Assembly: GCA_006503475.1 (NCBI GenBank)
Contig: RSEH01000187.1
Coordinates: 30,246 to 94,245 of the forward strand
Direction of reading: 5' to 3'
DNA length: 64,000 nt
Origin: Stentor roeselii
Taxonomy: Eukaryota > Ciliophora > Heterotrichea > Heterotrichida > Stentoridae
Shown here: piece after piece, positions 29,073 to 37,480 of the stretch
How the letters are laid out: each line of letters starts with the position of its first letter
Position numbering within the stretch: position 1 is the stretch's first letter
Notes under the pieces: model-generated
Databases searched by the model: none
The model's input: the letters and a program-made list of their open reading frames with translations, nothing else
Told to the model about the DNA's origin: nothing
Position numbers and translations under genes: made by a program

Positions 29073-30638
29073 ATGGGTTGTGGGTACTTCAAATTGAATA
29101 ATCCAAAACGCAAAAGACGGATCTCTGATAAAGTAGTTATCAGTCCTGGTCTCTTCATGAAAAAAAACTTCGGAAAGATACAAAACTATTATAAAGAGAT
29201 TAAAGTCTTGGGTTCTGGAGCTTTTGCTGATGTTAAACTTTACCAACATCTTCCAACTTCAAGTTTTCGAGCTATCAAAACTATTTATAAAGTTGGACTT
29301 CATCAACAACAGCTGGATGAGACTTATATGCTTAAAGAAATTTGTGTACTTACGTCTTTAGACCACCCGAACATTTTGAGGTGCTATGAAATTTTTGAAG
29401 ATTCTTGGAAATATTACATTTCCATGGAGTATTGTGATGGTGGTGAACTATTCAAAAAAATAGTAGAAATGAAGACATTTTCCGAAAAAGACGCAGGAGA
29501 AATAATGCACCAGGTTTTATCAGCAATGAGTTATTGCCACAGCAAAAACATCATCCATCGTGATTTAAAGCCCGAAAACATTCTCCTAGAAAAAGACTCT
29601 TCACAGTTTTCAGTAAAAATCGCTGATTTCGGCTCTTCCTGTTTTTTAGACAAAAATAAACGACTTAGCGGTTGTTTCGGTTCAGCTTATTACGTAGCTC
29701 CTGAGGTGCTTCTCGATGATTACAACGAAAAATGTGATATTTGGAGTTGTGGAGTGATTTTATTTATTCTTCTCACAGGAAAAGCTCCTTATTCTGGAAA
29801 AGACGCGAAAATGATTCTGCATTTGATAAAAACTGCTCCTCTTCAAATAGACCGTGAGCAAGTCCCGAACGTGTCAGATCTTTGTCTTGATTTACTGCAG
29901 AAAATGCTCCAAGTCGACCCAAAACAACGAATTTCCGCAAAAGAAGCAGTGAACCACAGCTGGATCCTTTCAACTCGACGTCAAAAAACTTTAAAAACCC
30001 AGCCAAACCCTGAAAACCTTGAAAACCTTGAAAACCTTAAAAACCTTAAAAACCTTGAAAATCCTGAAAATCCTGAAAAACTTGAAAATCCTGAAAATTT
30101 CGAGAACTACGACTTCTGCGAAGTTTTAAAATCACTTCAACAGTTCCATGCTTCAGTAAAACTAAAAGATGCAGTTCACGTTTTTTTAGCAAGTCAAGTA
30201 ATTTCCCAAGTTGAATCTCAACAACTGGCGCGGCACTTTCGTTCAATTGACAAGAACTCTGACGGGAAGTTATCAAAAGATGAGCTTTTTTCGAATTATC
30301 GAGAAGTAATGAATGAGGAAAACGCGAAAGAAACAGTGAATAAGATAATGAGTCAAGTTGACGTTAACTTAAGCGGGGACATTGACTACGCCGAGTTCTT
30401 ATCAGCTTGCATGGACCATAAGAAATACTTGTCAATAGAGTACTTAAATGCTGCCTTTCGCTTATTTGACAGAGATGGAAGCGGATTTATCACTGCTGAT
30501 GAAATCATGGAAGTACTTGGAACTGGAAACGACCTCCCTGGCAGGGCCTGGGAAGAAATCATTAAAGACGTTGATGAAAACGGAGATGGAGTCATTGATT
30601 TGAAGGAGTTCGTTGGACTCATGGTTGGTTGTAATTAG
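29073..30638 (+). CDS. Calcium-dependent protein kinase (CDPK)
   Basis: The protein has 521 residues. The N-terminus MGCGYFKLNNPKRKRR is a myristoylation/palmitoylation site with a basic patch. The kinase domain (~40-295) has glycine loop GSGAFAD (47-53), Lys69, HRDLKPEN (162-169), DFG (185-187) and APE. The junction then holds a ~35-residue run of NLE/NPE triplets (~312-346). Four EF-hands follow, all with good ligands: DKNSDGKLSKDE, DVNLSGDIDYAE, DRDGSGFITADE and DENGDGVIDLKE. Calcium binding to the EF lobe releases the junction from the active site. It ends with TAG at 30636-30638, overlapping the antisense end of glucosidase II beta. Membrane targeting is predicted. Confidence 0.96.
   Translation: MGCGYFKLNNPKRKRRISDKVVISPGLFMKKNFGKIQNYYKEIKVLGSGAFADVKLYQHLPTSSFRAIKTIYKVGLHQQQLDETYMLKEICVLTSLDHPNILRCYEIFEDSWKYYISMEYCDGGELFKKIVEMKTFSEKDAGEIMHQVLSAMSYCHSKNIIHRDLKPENILLEKDSSQFSVKIADFGSSCFLDKNKRLSGCFGSAYYVAPEVLLDDYNEKCDIWSCGVILFILLTGKAPYSGKDAKMILHLIKTAPLQIDREQVPNVSDLCLDLLQKMLQVDPKQRISAKEAVNHSWILSTRRQKTLKTQPNPENLENLENLKNLKNLENPENPEKLENPENFENYDFCEVLKSLQQFHASVKLKDAVHVFLASQVISQVESQQLARHFRSIDKNSDGKLSKDELFSNYREVMNEENAKETVNKIMSQVDVNLSGDIDYAEFLSACMDHKKYLSIEYLNAAFRLFDRDGSGFITADEIMEVLGTGNDLPGRAWEEIIKDVDENGDGVIDLKEFVGLMVGCN
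30008..30110 (+). repeat. In-frame 9-nt microsatellite in the CDPK junction
   Basis: About eleven units of the type CTTGAAAAC / CCTGAAAAT (Leu/Pro-Glu-Asn, with Lys variants) lie between the kinase domain and the EF-hand lobe. Confidence 0.9.
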
Positions 30639-31575
30639 TTAAATCTAAGCAGAGTACTGGATGGGTCAAAATCCCTTCGTATCTGCATTTTGAAGTCTCT
30701 TTTAATGAAAGAAGTGAAAGTTTTGAAGAACATTTTAGAGATAGGCTCAGGGAACGTCGTAGATTCGTTGAACATTGAGTACCGCCTGTGAAGATAAGAT
30801 TTTTGTAGGATTTATCGAAACCTGACCATTTTCTGTGTGGATTTTACCCGAGGCTTAAAACTGTTTTTCCTTCTTTTTGAGTTGCTTGGTCGAAGAACAT
30901 TATCGTGTATTCGTATTTTTCGGTCTTGTATTTTAATTTTAGATCTAGTAAGTCAAAAAATTCTTTATTTTTTCCAAAATCAAGTGTTTTGATCCTTTCA
31001 ATTTTCTTAATCTCATCCAAAGCATCCCTCCTTACATCCTTAGCCAAAGTCAAAGCCTTCGCAATAGGTTCATTTTCCATATCATCCTTCGAAGTAACAT
31101 TCATCAGTGCTTCAAGAAACACAATTTTCTCTTCACTTTCCTTCAAAACACTAACACCTCTATTCAAATGCATCTCCTGATGATAAAAATTTTGCGAATT
31201 CAACACAAAAGCACTTAAACCATTTCTAATTCCTTCTTTGAACATCTGAAACTTTTCCACTTTATTTTCTCGTTGTTTTTCCAAAAACATCTGACAAGAG
31301 TTACTACAAAGTCCAGTACTTTCATCACTTCCATCACAACAGTCTACTTATCAACTACCACAAATCCCGTCTTTAACCCGACTTGAAGGAATCTCAATTC
31401 CAGGACATTGAAAAACAGCAGAAGGACAGGCAGAAGTTTTCCTTTCATCTGAACCATCAGGACAGTCACAGAAGTCGTCATTGACGAAAGAAGAAGGAAT
31501 GACCCTTGAAGAATCTTCACAGTTGAAAAAGTCGCAGCTGAGACATGGATGAATGAGAAAGATGACAGAAAACAT
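30619..31575 (-). CDS. Glucosidase II beta subunit (spliced, short form)
   Basis: Exons 31575-31359, 31343-30848 and 30832-30619 with two 15-nt introns give 308 residues. The start MFSVIFLIHPCLSC is a signal peptide; an upstream ATG at 31617 lies inside an opposite tRNA gene and is less likely. Two LDLa-type modules follow (FCDCPDGSDE and, across the first splice, GICDCCDGSDES), then a helical region, and after the second splice a C-terminal MRH lectin domain (GTQCSTN...LKC...CRYEGILTHPVLC). The beta subunit binds mannose on N-glycans and holds glucosidase II in the ER. It is shorter than animal forms (about 525 residues): the acidic middle is nearly absent. It ends ...NYNQP with no HDEL-type retention signal. 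Confidence 0.92.
30833..30847 (-). other. 15-nt intron
   Basis: GTAAAATCCACACAG on the minus strand, phase 2. Without splicing the frame hits TAA at once; with splicing SLGKWSG leads into the MRH domain, as in other glucosidase II beta proteins. Confidence 0.92.
31344..31358 (-). other. 15-nt intron
   Basis: GTAGTTGATAAGTAG on the minus strand, phase 1. Splicing restores the canonical GICDCCDGSDES motif. Confidence 0.95.
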
Positions 31576-31609
31576 TTTGTATTTAAGCAGAAAAGTTACT
31601 AGTTGAATA

Positions 31610-31682
31610 GCTTCCATAGCTCAGTAGGTAGAGCATTAGGCTGTTAACCTAAAGGTCAGTGGTTCAAGCCCACTTGGTAGCG
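31610..31682 (+). tRNA. tRNA-Asn (GTT), copy 1
   Basis: A 73-nt cloverleaf: acceptor GCTTCCA/TGGTAGC with a U4-U69 mismatch, D-arm GCTC AGTAGGTA GAGC, anticodon arm TTAGG CTGTTAA CCTAA, T-arm AGTGG TTCAAGC CCACT and discriminator G. A TTTTTT run right after it serves as the pol III terminator. No intron; CCA is not encoded. Confidence 0.96.
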
Positions 31683-31874
31683 TTTTTTGATTAAATATGA
31701 AAAAGGGCTTTAGGAAGAAGGTATTGATTTTAGATGATTTTGTGAAAGGGTTAGGATTGAAAGATTTTTGAAAGGATTTGGATAAGAATTTTAATTTTTT
31801 TAGTTGATTGAATTGAGATGTCCTGGTAAGTTGTTGACATTTCAATTATATAGGAATTTAGAAAGACTAGAACA

Positions 31875-31947
31875 GCTTCCATAGCTCAGTAGGTAGAGCA
31901 TTAGGCTGTTAACCTAAAGGTCAGTGGTTCAAGCCCACTTGGTAGCG
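31875..31947 (+). tRNA. tRNA-Asn (GTT), copy 2
   Basis: Identical to copy 1 over all 73 nt, including the U4-U69 mismatch, and again followed by TTTTTT. The sequence between the two copies is not repeated apart from the terminator. Confidence 0.96.
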
Positions 31948-31984
31948 TTTTTTATTTTTAATAAAAAATATTCTTTTCTAAGGT

Positions 31985-32242
31985 AAATCTAAGTAGAATG
32001 CTTCTAAATCAGATCTTAATCAAAATTTCAGAAATTTTCTGAACTTCCTGATAAAATCCCTGAAAAATAAAAAAATACCTTCAAGTTCATCGTGAAGAAA
32101 CATATTCAAACGCAAATCTAATTAGAATGTTTCTAAATCAGATCTTAATCAAAATTTCAGAAATTTTCTGAACTCCCTGATAAAATCCCTGAAAAACAAA
32201 AAAAATTCCTTAAAATCCATCGTGAAGAAACATATTCAAACC
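31985..32242. repeat. Two-copy tandem repeat, period 129 nt
   Basis: Copy 1 is 31985-32113 and copy 2 is 32114-32242. Both start AAATCTAA(G/T)TAGAATG and end GTGAAGAAACATATTCAAAC, with a few substitutions. Each contains the hairpin-forming stretch TTTCAGAAATTTTCTGAA. It sits between tRNA copies 2 and 3 and has no coding frame. Confidence 0.88.
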
Positions 32243-32256
32243 ATAAAATAAAAAAA

Positions 32257-32329
32257 CGCTACCAAGTGGGCTTGAACCACTGACCTTTAGGTTAACAGCC
32301 TAATGCTCTACCTACTGAGCTATGGAAGC
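32257..32329 (-). tRNA. tRNA-Asn (GTT), copy 3
   Basis: Identical in sequence to copies 1 and 2 but on the minus strand, with its own oligo-T terminator (TTTTTTT on its sense strand). It lies about 100 nt from the start of the phospholipase D gene. Confidence 0.96.
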
Positions 32330-32426
32330 TGCTCATTTCTCTTCATTTCTAACTAAATACAATATTTCATCTTCCAATCACCATGATTCAACCTCATCTG
32401 AACACCTAAGACCTAATATTCAATAA

Positions 32427-35090
32427 ATGGATACAAAAGGATTAACTTCTCCTGAACTTGAGTCGATTTCTCTCAGCAAGATGTCAGAATACTTCGACAT
32501 CGGAATAAGTTCTAAACAAAAAGACCTTCTAATTTTCATCCTGAAAGTAAAAACAGTAAACTTCCACTGGAAACTCGTGAAAACCTACGACGAAATGATA
32601 AAATGTTACAAAAAGCACAAAAGTAAGCTAGTCAAAAAACAGCAAATCCCTAAAAATAAAGTCTTCCACAACTGGAACGACTTCGAAAAACAAAAAAAAA
32701 TAGAAGAGCTTTTTTTTGACCTTTTTTCAAATGAATCAGTTCTCGAGTCTGATCATTTCAAAGAATTTTTAGAGATCAGCAAGACCAGTTTCTTCGGAAC
32801 TGCCTCTAAAGGAAAAGAAGGTTACATAAAAAAACAAACAGGAGGACGAGTAGGCAACGATTCAAAGTGTTTTAATTGCAGCAGACATTTCAAAAGGTTC
32901 CAGAAGCGTTGGCTAATTGTAAGAGATTCCGGAATATACCTGTCAAAAAGCATAGAAAACGACGAAATGAGTGAATATCTCATGTTCGACAAAGAAATTT
33001 CTTTCATTTACGGCCCAGCTTCAGGTCACAACCTCGGCATTCGCATTTCAAACTCGAAACGCGAATTACTGATAAAAACAAGCAGCTACTTAAAACAACT
33101 TGACTGGATCCAAGCCTTGGAGTTAGCAGCAAACGCTTCAGACTACAAAGGCCCGAAACCTTTTAACTCACTTTACCCTGTTCGACCTGGTAACAAGGTG
33201 AAGATCTTTATCGACGGAGATGATTATTTTCGCAAGGTTTATCAGAAGCTGAAATCTGCGAAGTCTCAAGTTTTGATCTCGGACTGGTGGCTTAGTCCTG
33301 AGCTGTACTTGAAAAGACCTGCAAGGAAAAATGAGAAGAGCATGTTGATTAATGTGTTGAAGAAAATCGCTCAAAATAATGTAAGTGTTTATGTGCATGT
33401 TTATAAGGAAGTCTCTTCTGCCCTTACTCTTTGTTCGAAGTATACTGTTAGTCAACTGAGAAATGCTCATCATAATATTAGAGCCATTAGACACCCTAAA
33501 CGGTCGATATATGGAGGAGAGTTTCTTTGGTCTCATCATGAAAAACTTGTTTGTATTGATCAGGAAGTCGCTTTTTTAGGAGGACTTGATTTGTGCTATG
33601 GACGATGGGATAATCATAAACATCCTTTGAAGGATTTGAAACAGGATTTGTTTAATGGAATTGATTACTCGAATAGCAGGATTAAGGACTTTGCTAATGT
33701 GCAGGATTGGAAAAATGATCAGCTGGATAGGAAGACTCAGACTAGGATGCCCTGGCATGACGTTGCGTTGATGATTAAGGGAAACTCAGCTTATGATGTT
33801 TCAGTTAATTTCATTGAGCTGTGGAATCATGTGATGACTGACTTTTACGGATGGTATAATAGCAATAAAAAAGACCTCCTCACTCCTTTTTTAACTGGTA
33901 AAGTTAGCAGACTCATTGATTCAGAATTGTCGGTGAATGTTTCGAGCGTGAATGAAAGTTTTAGCTCTTATACAGAAAACGAGGAGATTGAGAGAAAAAG
34001 AAATAAAACTATGAATGAAAGAAAATCTATCACTCTTGGAATGGCTGAAGAGGTCAAAGCCCAAGAATACCAACTCAAGCGAAGTTTCAAAAAAGTGGCA
34101 AACGAAGGAACCTGCGACTGTCAAATCGTCAGAAGTGCAGGTCTCTGGTCCTACGGTCTCCGTCAAACAGACTGCAGCATCCAAACGGCCTACATAAACT
34201 TAATCCAAGAGGCGAAGCATTTTATCTACATCGAGAACCAATTTTTCATTTCCTCAACAGCTGGAGCCCCAGTAGAAAACAAGATTGCCCAAGCCTTAGT
34301 AGACAAAATAATCGAAAAACACAAAAACAACGAAAAATTCAAAATAATTGTAGTTCTCCCTCTTCTGCCAGGCTTCGCAGGCGAAGCCGACTCAAGCGGG
34401 CTTCTTCGTATTCAGCTTCACTGGGAATTTCAGACGATTTGTCGAAGTGAGTCTTCGATTTTCTCGCAACTTTCAAAAGCCGGGATCGAACCAGAGGACT
34501 TTATTCGTTTTTACGGACTTAGAAATCACGCCTTGCTTGAAAGTGTTCCAGTCACTGAGATTGTTTATGTTCATAGTAAATACATGATCATTGATGATAA
34601 TAAACTTATCATCGGAAGTGCAAATATCAATGATCGAAGCATGACTGGTCTTCATGACTCAGAAATCGCTGTAGTTGTGGAAGATAGGTTGAAAGTAGAT
34701 GTTTTTTTTCATGGAGTTAAAAATCAGGCTTCCAAGGTTGTTCATGATATGAGGATTAAGATCTTTAAAGAATTTTCTGGTGAAAAGGATGCTAAAGTGC
34801 TAGCGGACCCGTTTTCAAATGAGTTTTATAAGGAATGGGAAGGAAATGCAGAGAATAATACTTTGAAGTATCGAGATGTGTTTGGATGTTACCCTGATGA
34901 TACTATTAAAAGAAATTCTGATTTGGAAAGGGTCAAGGTTAAAATCCCTAGTTCTAAAAAGTATAACATGGAAAAGGATCAGATTAAAGGCTTTTTGGTC
35001 CAGTATCCTTTGGAGTTCTTGAAGGAAGAGGATCTTACATTCAAGTTGACTGATGTTGAAAGAATAATTCCCATGAAAAGTTTTATATAG
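32427..35090 (+). CDS. Phospholipase D (PX/PH type)
   Basis: The protein has 887 residues. The N-terminal ~120 residues are PX-like (VNFHWKLVKTYDEMIKCYKK). A PH domain (~130-240) begins GYIKKQTGG and has the FQKRWLIVRDSGI strand. The two catalytic HKD motifs are HHEKLVCID near residue 369 and HSKYMIIDDNKLIIGSANINDRS near 715, each with the expected His-Lys-Asp. Such enzymes cleave phosphatidylcholine to phosphatidic acid and choline; PX and PH domains bring them to phosphoinositide-bearing membranes. Both motifs and the spacing between them are normal, with a variable loop at ~500-570. Activity is expected. It starts at ATG 32427, and the first WD40 gene begins 90 nt after the stop. Confidence 0.95.
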   Translation: MDTKGLTSPELESISLSKMSEYFDIGISSKQKDLLIFILKVKTVNFHWKLVKTYDEMIKCYKKHKSKLVKKQQIPKNKVFHNWNDFEKQKKIEELFFDLFSNESVLESDHFKEFLEISKTSFFGTASKGKEGYIKKQTGGRVGNDSKCFNCSRHFKRFQKRWLIVRDSGIYLSKSIENDEMSEYLMFDKEISFIYGPASGHNLGIRISNSKRELLIKTSSYLKQLDWIQALELAANASDYKGPKPFNSLYPVRPGNKVKIFIDGDDYFRKVYQKLKSAKSQVLISDWWLSPELYLKRPARKNEKSMLINVLKKIAQNNVSVYVHVYKEVSSALTLCSKYTVSQLRNAHHNIRAIRHPKRSIYGGEFLWSHHEKLVCIDQEVAFLGGLDLCYGRWDNHKHPLKDLKQDLFNGIDYSNSRIKDFANVQDWKNDQLDRKTQTRMPWHDVALMIKGNSAYDVSVNFIELWNHVMTDFYGWYNSNKKDLLTPFLTGKVSRLIDSELSVNVSSVNESFSSYTENEEIERKRNKTMNERKSITLGMAEEVKAQEYQLKRSFKKVANEGTCDCQIVRSAGLWSYGLRQTDCSIQTAYINLIQEAKHFIYIENQFFISSTAGAPVENKIAQALVDKIIEKHKNNEKFKIIVVLPLLPGFAGEADSSGLLRIQLHWEFQTICRSESSIFSQLSKAGIEPEDFIRFYGLRNHALLESVPVTEIVYVHSKYMIIDDNKLIIGSANINDRSMTGLHDSEIAVVVEDRLKVDVFFHGVKNQASKVVHDMRIKIFKEFSGEKDAKVLADPFSNEFYKEWEGNAENNTLKYRDVFGCYPDDTIKRNSDLERVKVKIPSSKKYNMEKDQIKGFLVQYPLEFLKEEDLTFKLTDVERIIPMKSFI

Positions 35091-35180
35091 TTAGTCTTAA
35101 TTAATGTGATCAATATCTTCAGAGTTGTTAATGAAATATTCCCTTTCATTCTTAAACATACTTTACTTAAATATAGTCTA

Positions 35181-36347
35181 ATGTCTACAATTACGATCAC
35201 AGAACACCTAGAAAAAAAAATTTTCAACATTACAGAAGCTGGGACTTGTATATTGCTCATCAGCAAATTTATCATTGTTGGCACTGACAAGGGCAAACTC
35301 GTCAAGTTTAACAGTGAAGATGAAACCTATGAAATGAAATCATCGAATCTTAAAAAGATAGAATGTCTGGCAAGTTGCACTACAACTGAATTTTGGCTTG
35401 CTGGAGATCAGAACATTTACATGTTCAACATCCAGCTAGTTCAGCGAAAGCTAATCCAAGGCCACTTAGACCTAGTAACAGGTTTGATTTTCGACGGGAA
35501 TCGATTAATATCAGCTTCAGAAGACACAACAATCAGACTTTGGAATAGTCCTTATTCAAAATCCGAAGTTTTATATAGTCACGAGTTTTCCATCACCTGC
35601 TTTGAACTTTGCCAAAGAAAGAATGCACTGGCTTCTTCTGACAGTGATTCAAATCTTTATTTGCATTCTTTACATTCAAAATACACGCAAAAAACATTGA
35701 ATGAAAGCCAGGCAAGGATCTGGTGCATTAAGTTCATTAGCTCAAAAGACTATCTTTTAACAGCTGATAACGATTCTTGTATTATTATTAGGAACTACTT
35801 AAACATCGCTCTTGTCTTGAAACAGATGAAGGTAGGCCAGTCGAGAATTAAAGATATTTGTCTTAATAAAGATCAGAACTTAATCGCTGCTTGTGGCTTC
35901 GATCAGTCAGTCTTTTTGATTGACGTTCCTGAAATGGTTCATAAAAAAATAGTTCTCAGCAGTTCTGATTGGATCAGAGCTGTTAGGTTCAATAAAGATG
36001 AGACTTGTCTTGTCGCTGTTGGTGATGATCGAATGTTGACTTTTTGTAAAATCGGTCAGAAGGATGAAACTTTGAAAAATTTTAAAAATTTAAGTATTTG
36101 GATGAACTTGGCTTCGAATGGAATTCTTTTAGGATTTATTTTGATTTGGTGTGTTATTGACTTTGCGATTCCAGGACTTTTTTGCTTTTTTATGATTAGT
36201 GTTATGATGTTAGCTGGGTTTATTTATTATTGGACGAAGGAGGAGGTGAAAAATAGGGATGAGGTCATTAGATTTGCGCTTAATGCGAATCTTGCGGTTG
36301 TTATGATTGTTCCATTTTGCTTAATTATGGGATATATTTTCGGCTAG
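35181..36347 (+). CDS. WD40 beta-propeller with C-terminal membrane anchor (array member 1)
   Basis: The protein has 388 residues, starting at the first ATG (MSTITITEHLEKK); the frame is open further 5' but without ATG. About seven weak WD40 blades cover residues 15-305. The best is RLISASEDTTIRLWN, followed by the array-wide motifs LYSHEFSITCFELC, IWCIKFIS and DWIRAVRF...VAVGDDR. The C-terminal ~80 residues hold two or three hydrophobic helices (GILLGFILIWCVIDFAI, LFCFFMISVMMLAGFIYYW, LAVVMIVPFCLIMGYIF). A cytosolic propeller with a C-terminal anchor resembles Sec12/PREB in layout, but I do not see the glycine-rich K-loop of Sec12. Function unknown. First of six paralogues spanning 9 kb. Confidence 0.85.
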   Translation: MSTITITEHLEKKIFNITEAGTCILLISKFIIVGTDKGKLVKFNSEDETYEMKSSNLKKIECLASCTTTEFWLAGDQNIYMFNIQLVQRKLIQGHLDLVTGLIFDGNRLISASEDTTIRLWNSPYSKSEVLYSHEFSITCFELCQRKNALASSDSDSNLYLHSLHSKYTQKTLNESQARIWCIKFISSKDYLLTADNDSCIIIRNYLNIALVLKQMKVGQSRIKDICLNKDQNLIAACGFDQSVFLIDVPEMVHKKIVLSSSDWIRAVRFNKDETCLVAVGDDRMLTFCKIGQKDETLKNFKNLSIWMNLASNGILLGFILIWCVIDFAIPGLFCFFMISVMMLAGFIYYWTKEEVKNRDEVIRFALNANLAVVMIVPFCLIMGYIFG

Positions 36348-36454
36348 ACTAAAATATTTTTCGTGATTAGGGATGAGTATTTAATAGCTCAATATGCATT
36401 TTAGTAAATTAGAACCTTGTAGATTAACATTATGATTATTTATCTATAATAGCA

Positions 36455-37480
36455 TTAGTCACTTCTTCTACTTAACCATCTCGATGGGTTCAACGTTGCG
36501 AAACTGTGAACCAAATTTTTTGGGTTTGGACAATAACTAGAAACTGTATTCACAATTCCCCCAAAATTAAAAAATCCTTTGCCCTGATTCCTCGGATTTT
36601 CAAAAGTCCACTCAAAAATAAATTTATCATCACAGAGAGTGTAAAGTTTATCCCCAACATCATTAAAAGCAGAACATCGATTCCAGTCACGAATTTCAGT
36701 CTCATCACTTCTGCCCAAGACTTCAAATTGATCATCAAAAATGGTAACCATGGAGTCAAAGCTGCAAGTAGCAAAAAGTCTTTGATTTTGATTGTAACAA
36801 ATCGACTTCACACGTGACTCATGTTCAGTCTTGATTTCACTACGCTCATTATTACTCAAGTTCCAAAACTTGACACTTCCAGAGTTGTCTCCAGTGATGA
36901 TCCCATTATTAAAAATCTTCAAAGACCAGATTTTTTCACTGATGTCATCAAAGCGATGAAGAATTTGATTTATTTCTAAAGAATAGACAATCAAGACCAT
37001 ATCAGCGCAAGCTGTAGCGATTTTTCGTTGTTCTTTATTTAAGTCGAAAGTAATGATGGGTGAGTTGTGCTCGTAAAGAACTTTTGAATGATTATTTTCC
37101 AGATTCCACTCAATCACCTTGTTATCTTCTGAAGCTGAGTAAAGACATGAGCCCAACTCGCTGATTCCGATGACTGTGTCTTGGTGGCCTTCTTTTCGTG
37201 AGATTTCTTTAAAGTTTATGTCGTAGAGGATTATTGAGTTGCTTCCACCTGCCCAGAAAGCCTTTTCCCCGTCCAAACTGCTTGACTCGCAAAGAGAGTC
37301 TATTGAACCGAGACCGGATTCTAGGGTGTTGACGATCTCCAGTTCGGAAGAGTCGAATTTCAAAAGCACGCCTTGCCTTGAGCCTAGAATCACAAAATTC
37401 GTTGAACTGATGTGGATCAGGCAGGTGCAGAGGTGGTCGTTTAACTTGTTGGGAATAGGAGCTGCGACTAAGATAGACAT
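36455..37480 (-). CDS. WD40 beta-propeller without membrane anchor (array member 2, inverted)
   Basis: The protein has 341 residues with the same blade order as member 1: CLYSASEDNKVIEWN, LYEHNSPIITFDLN, IWSLKIFNNGIITGD, HESRVKSICY and a last blade with LCDDKFIFEWT. It is on the opposite strand to the other five. After the last blade the tail is only ~35 residues, polar, and ends RWLSRRSD, so the anchor is missing and the product should be soluble. It could compete with the anchored members. No frameshift is seen. Start ATG 37480. Confidence 0.85.
   Translation of the reverse strand: MSILVAAPIPNKLNDHLCTCLIHISSTNFVILGSRQGVLLKFDSSELEIVNTLESGLGSIDSLCESSSLDGEKAFWAGGSNSIILYDINFKEISRKEGHQDTVIGISELGSCLYSASEDNKVIEWNLENNHSKVLYEHNSPIITFDLNKEQRKIATACADMVLIVYSLEINQILHRFDDISEKIWSLKIFNNGIITGDNSGSVKFWNLSNNERSEIKTEHESRVKSICYNQNQRLFATCSFDSMVTIFDDQFEVLGRSDETEIRDWNRCSAFNDVGDKLYTLCDDKFIFEWTFENPRNQGKGFFNFGGIVNTVSSYCPNPKNLVHSFATLNPSRWLSRRSD

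Noticed and set aside
31636-31845. 69-codon minus-strand frame with SGLEPLTFRLTA at its end
   Set aside because: It is the antisense of the tRNA-Asn gene, a well-known false ORF pattern.
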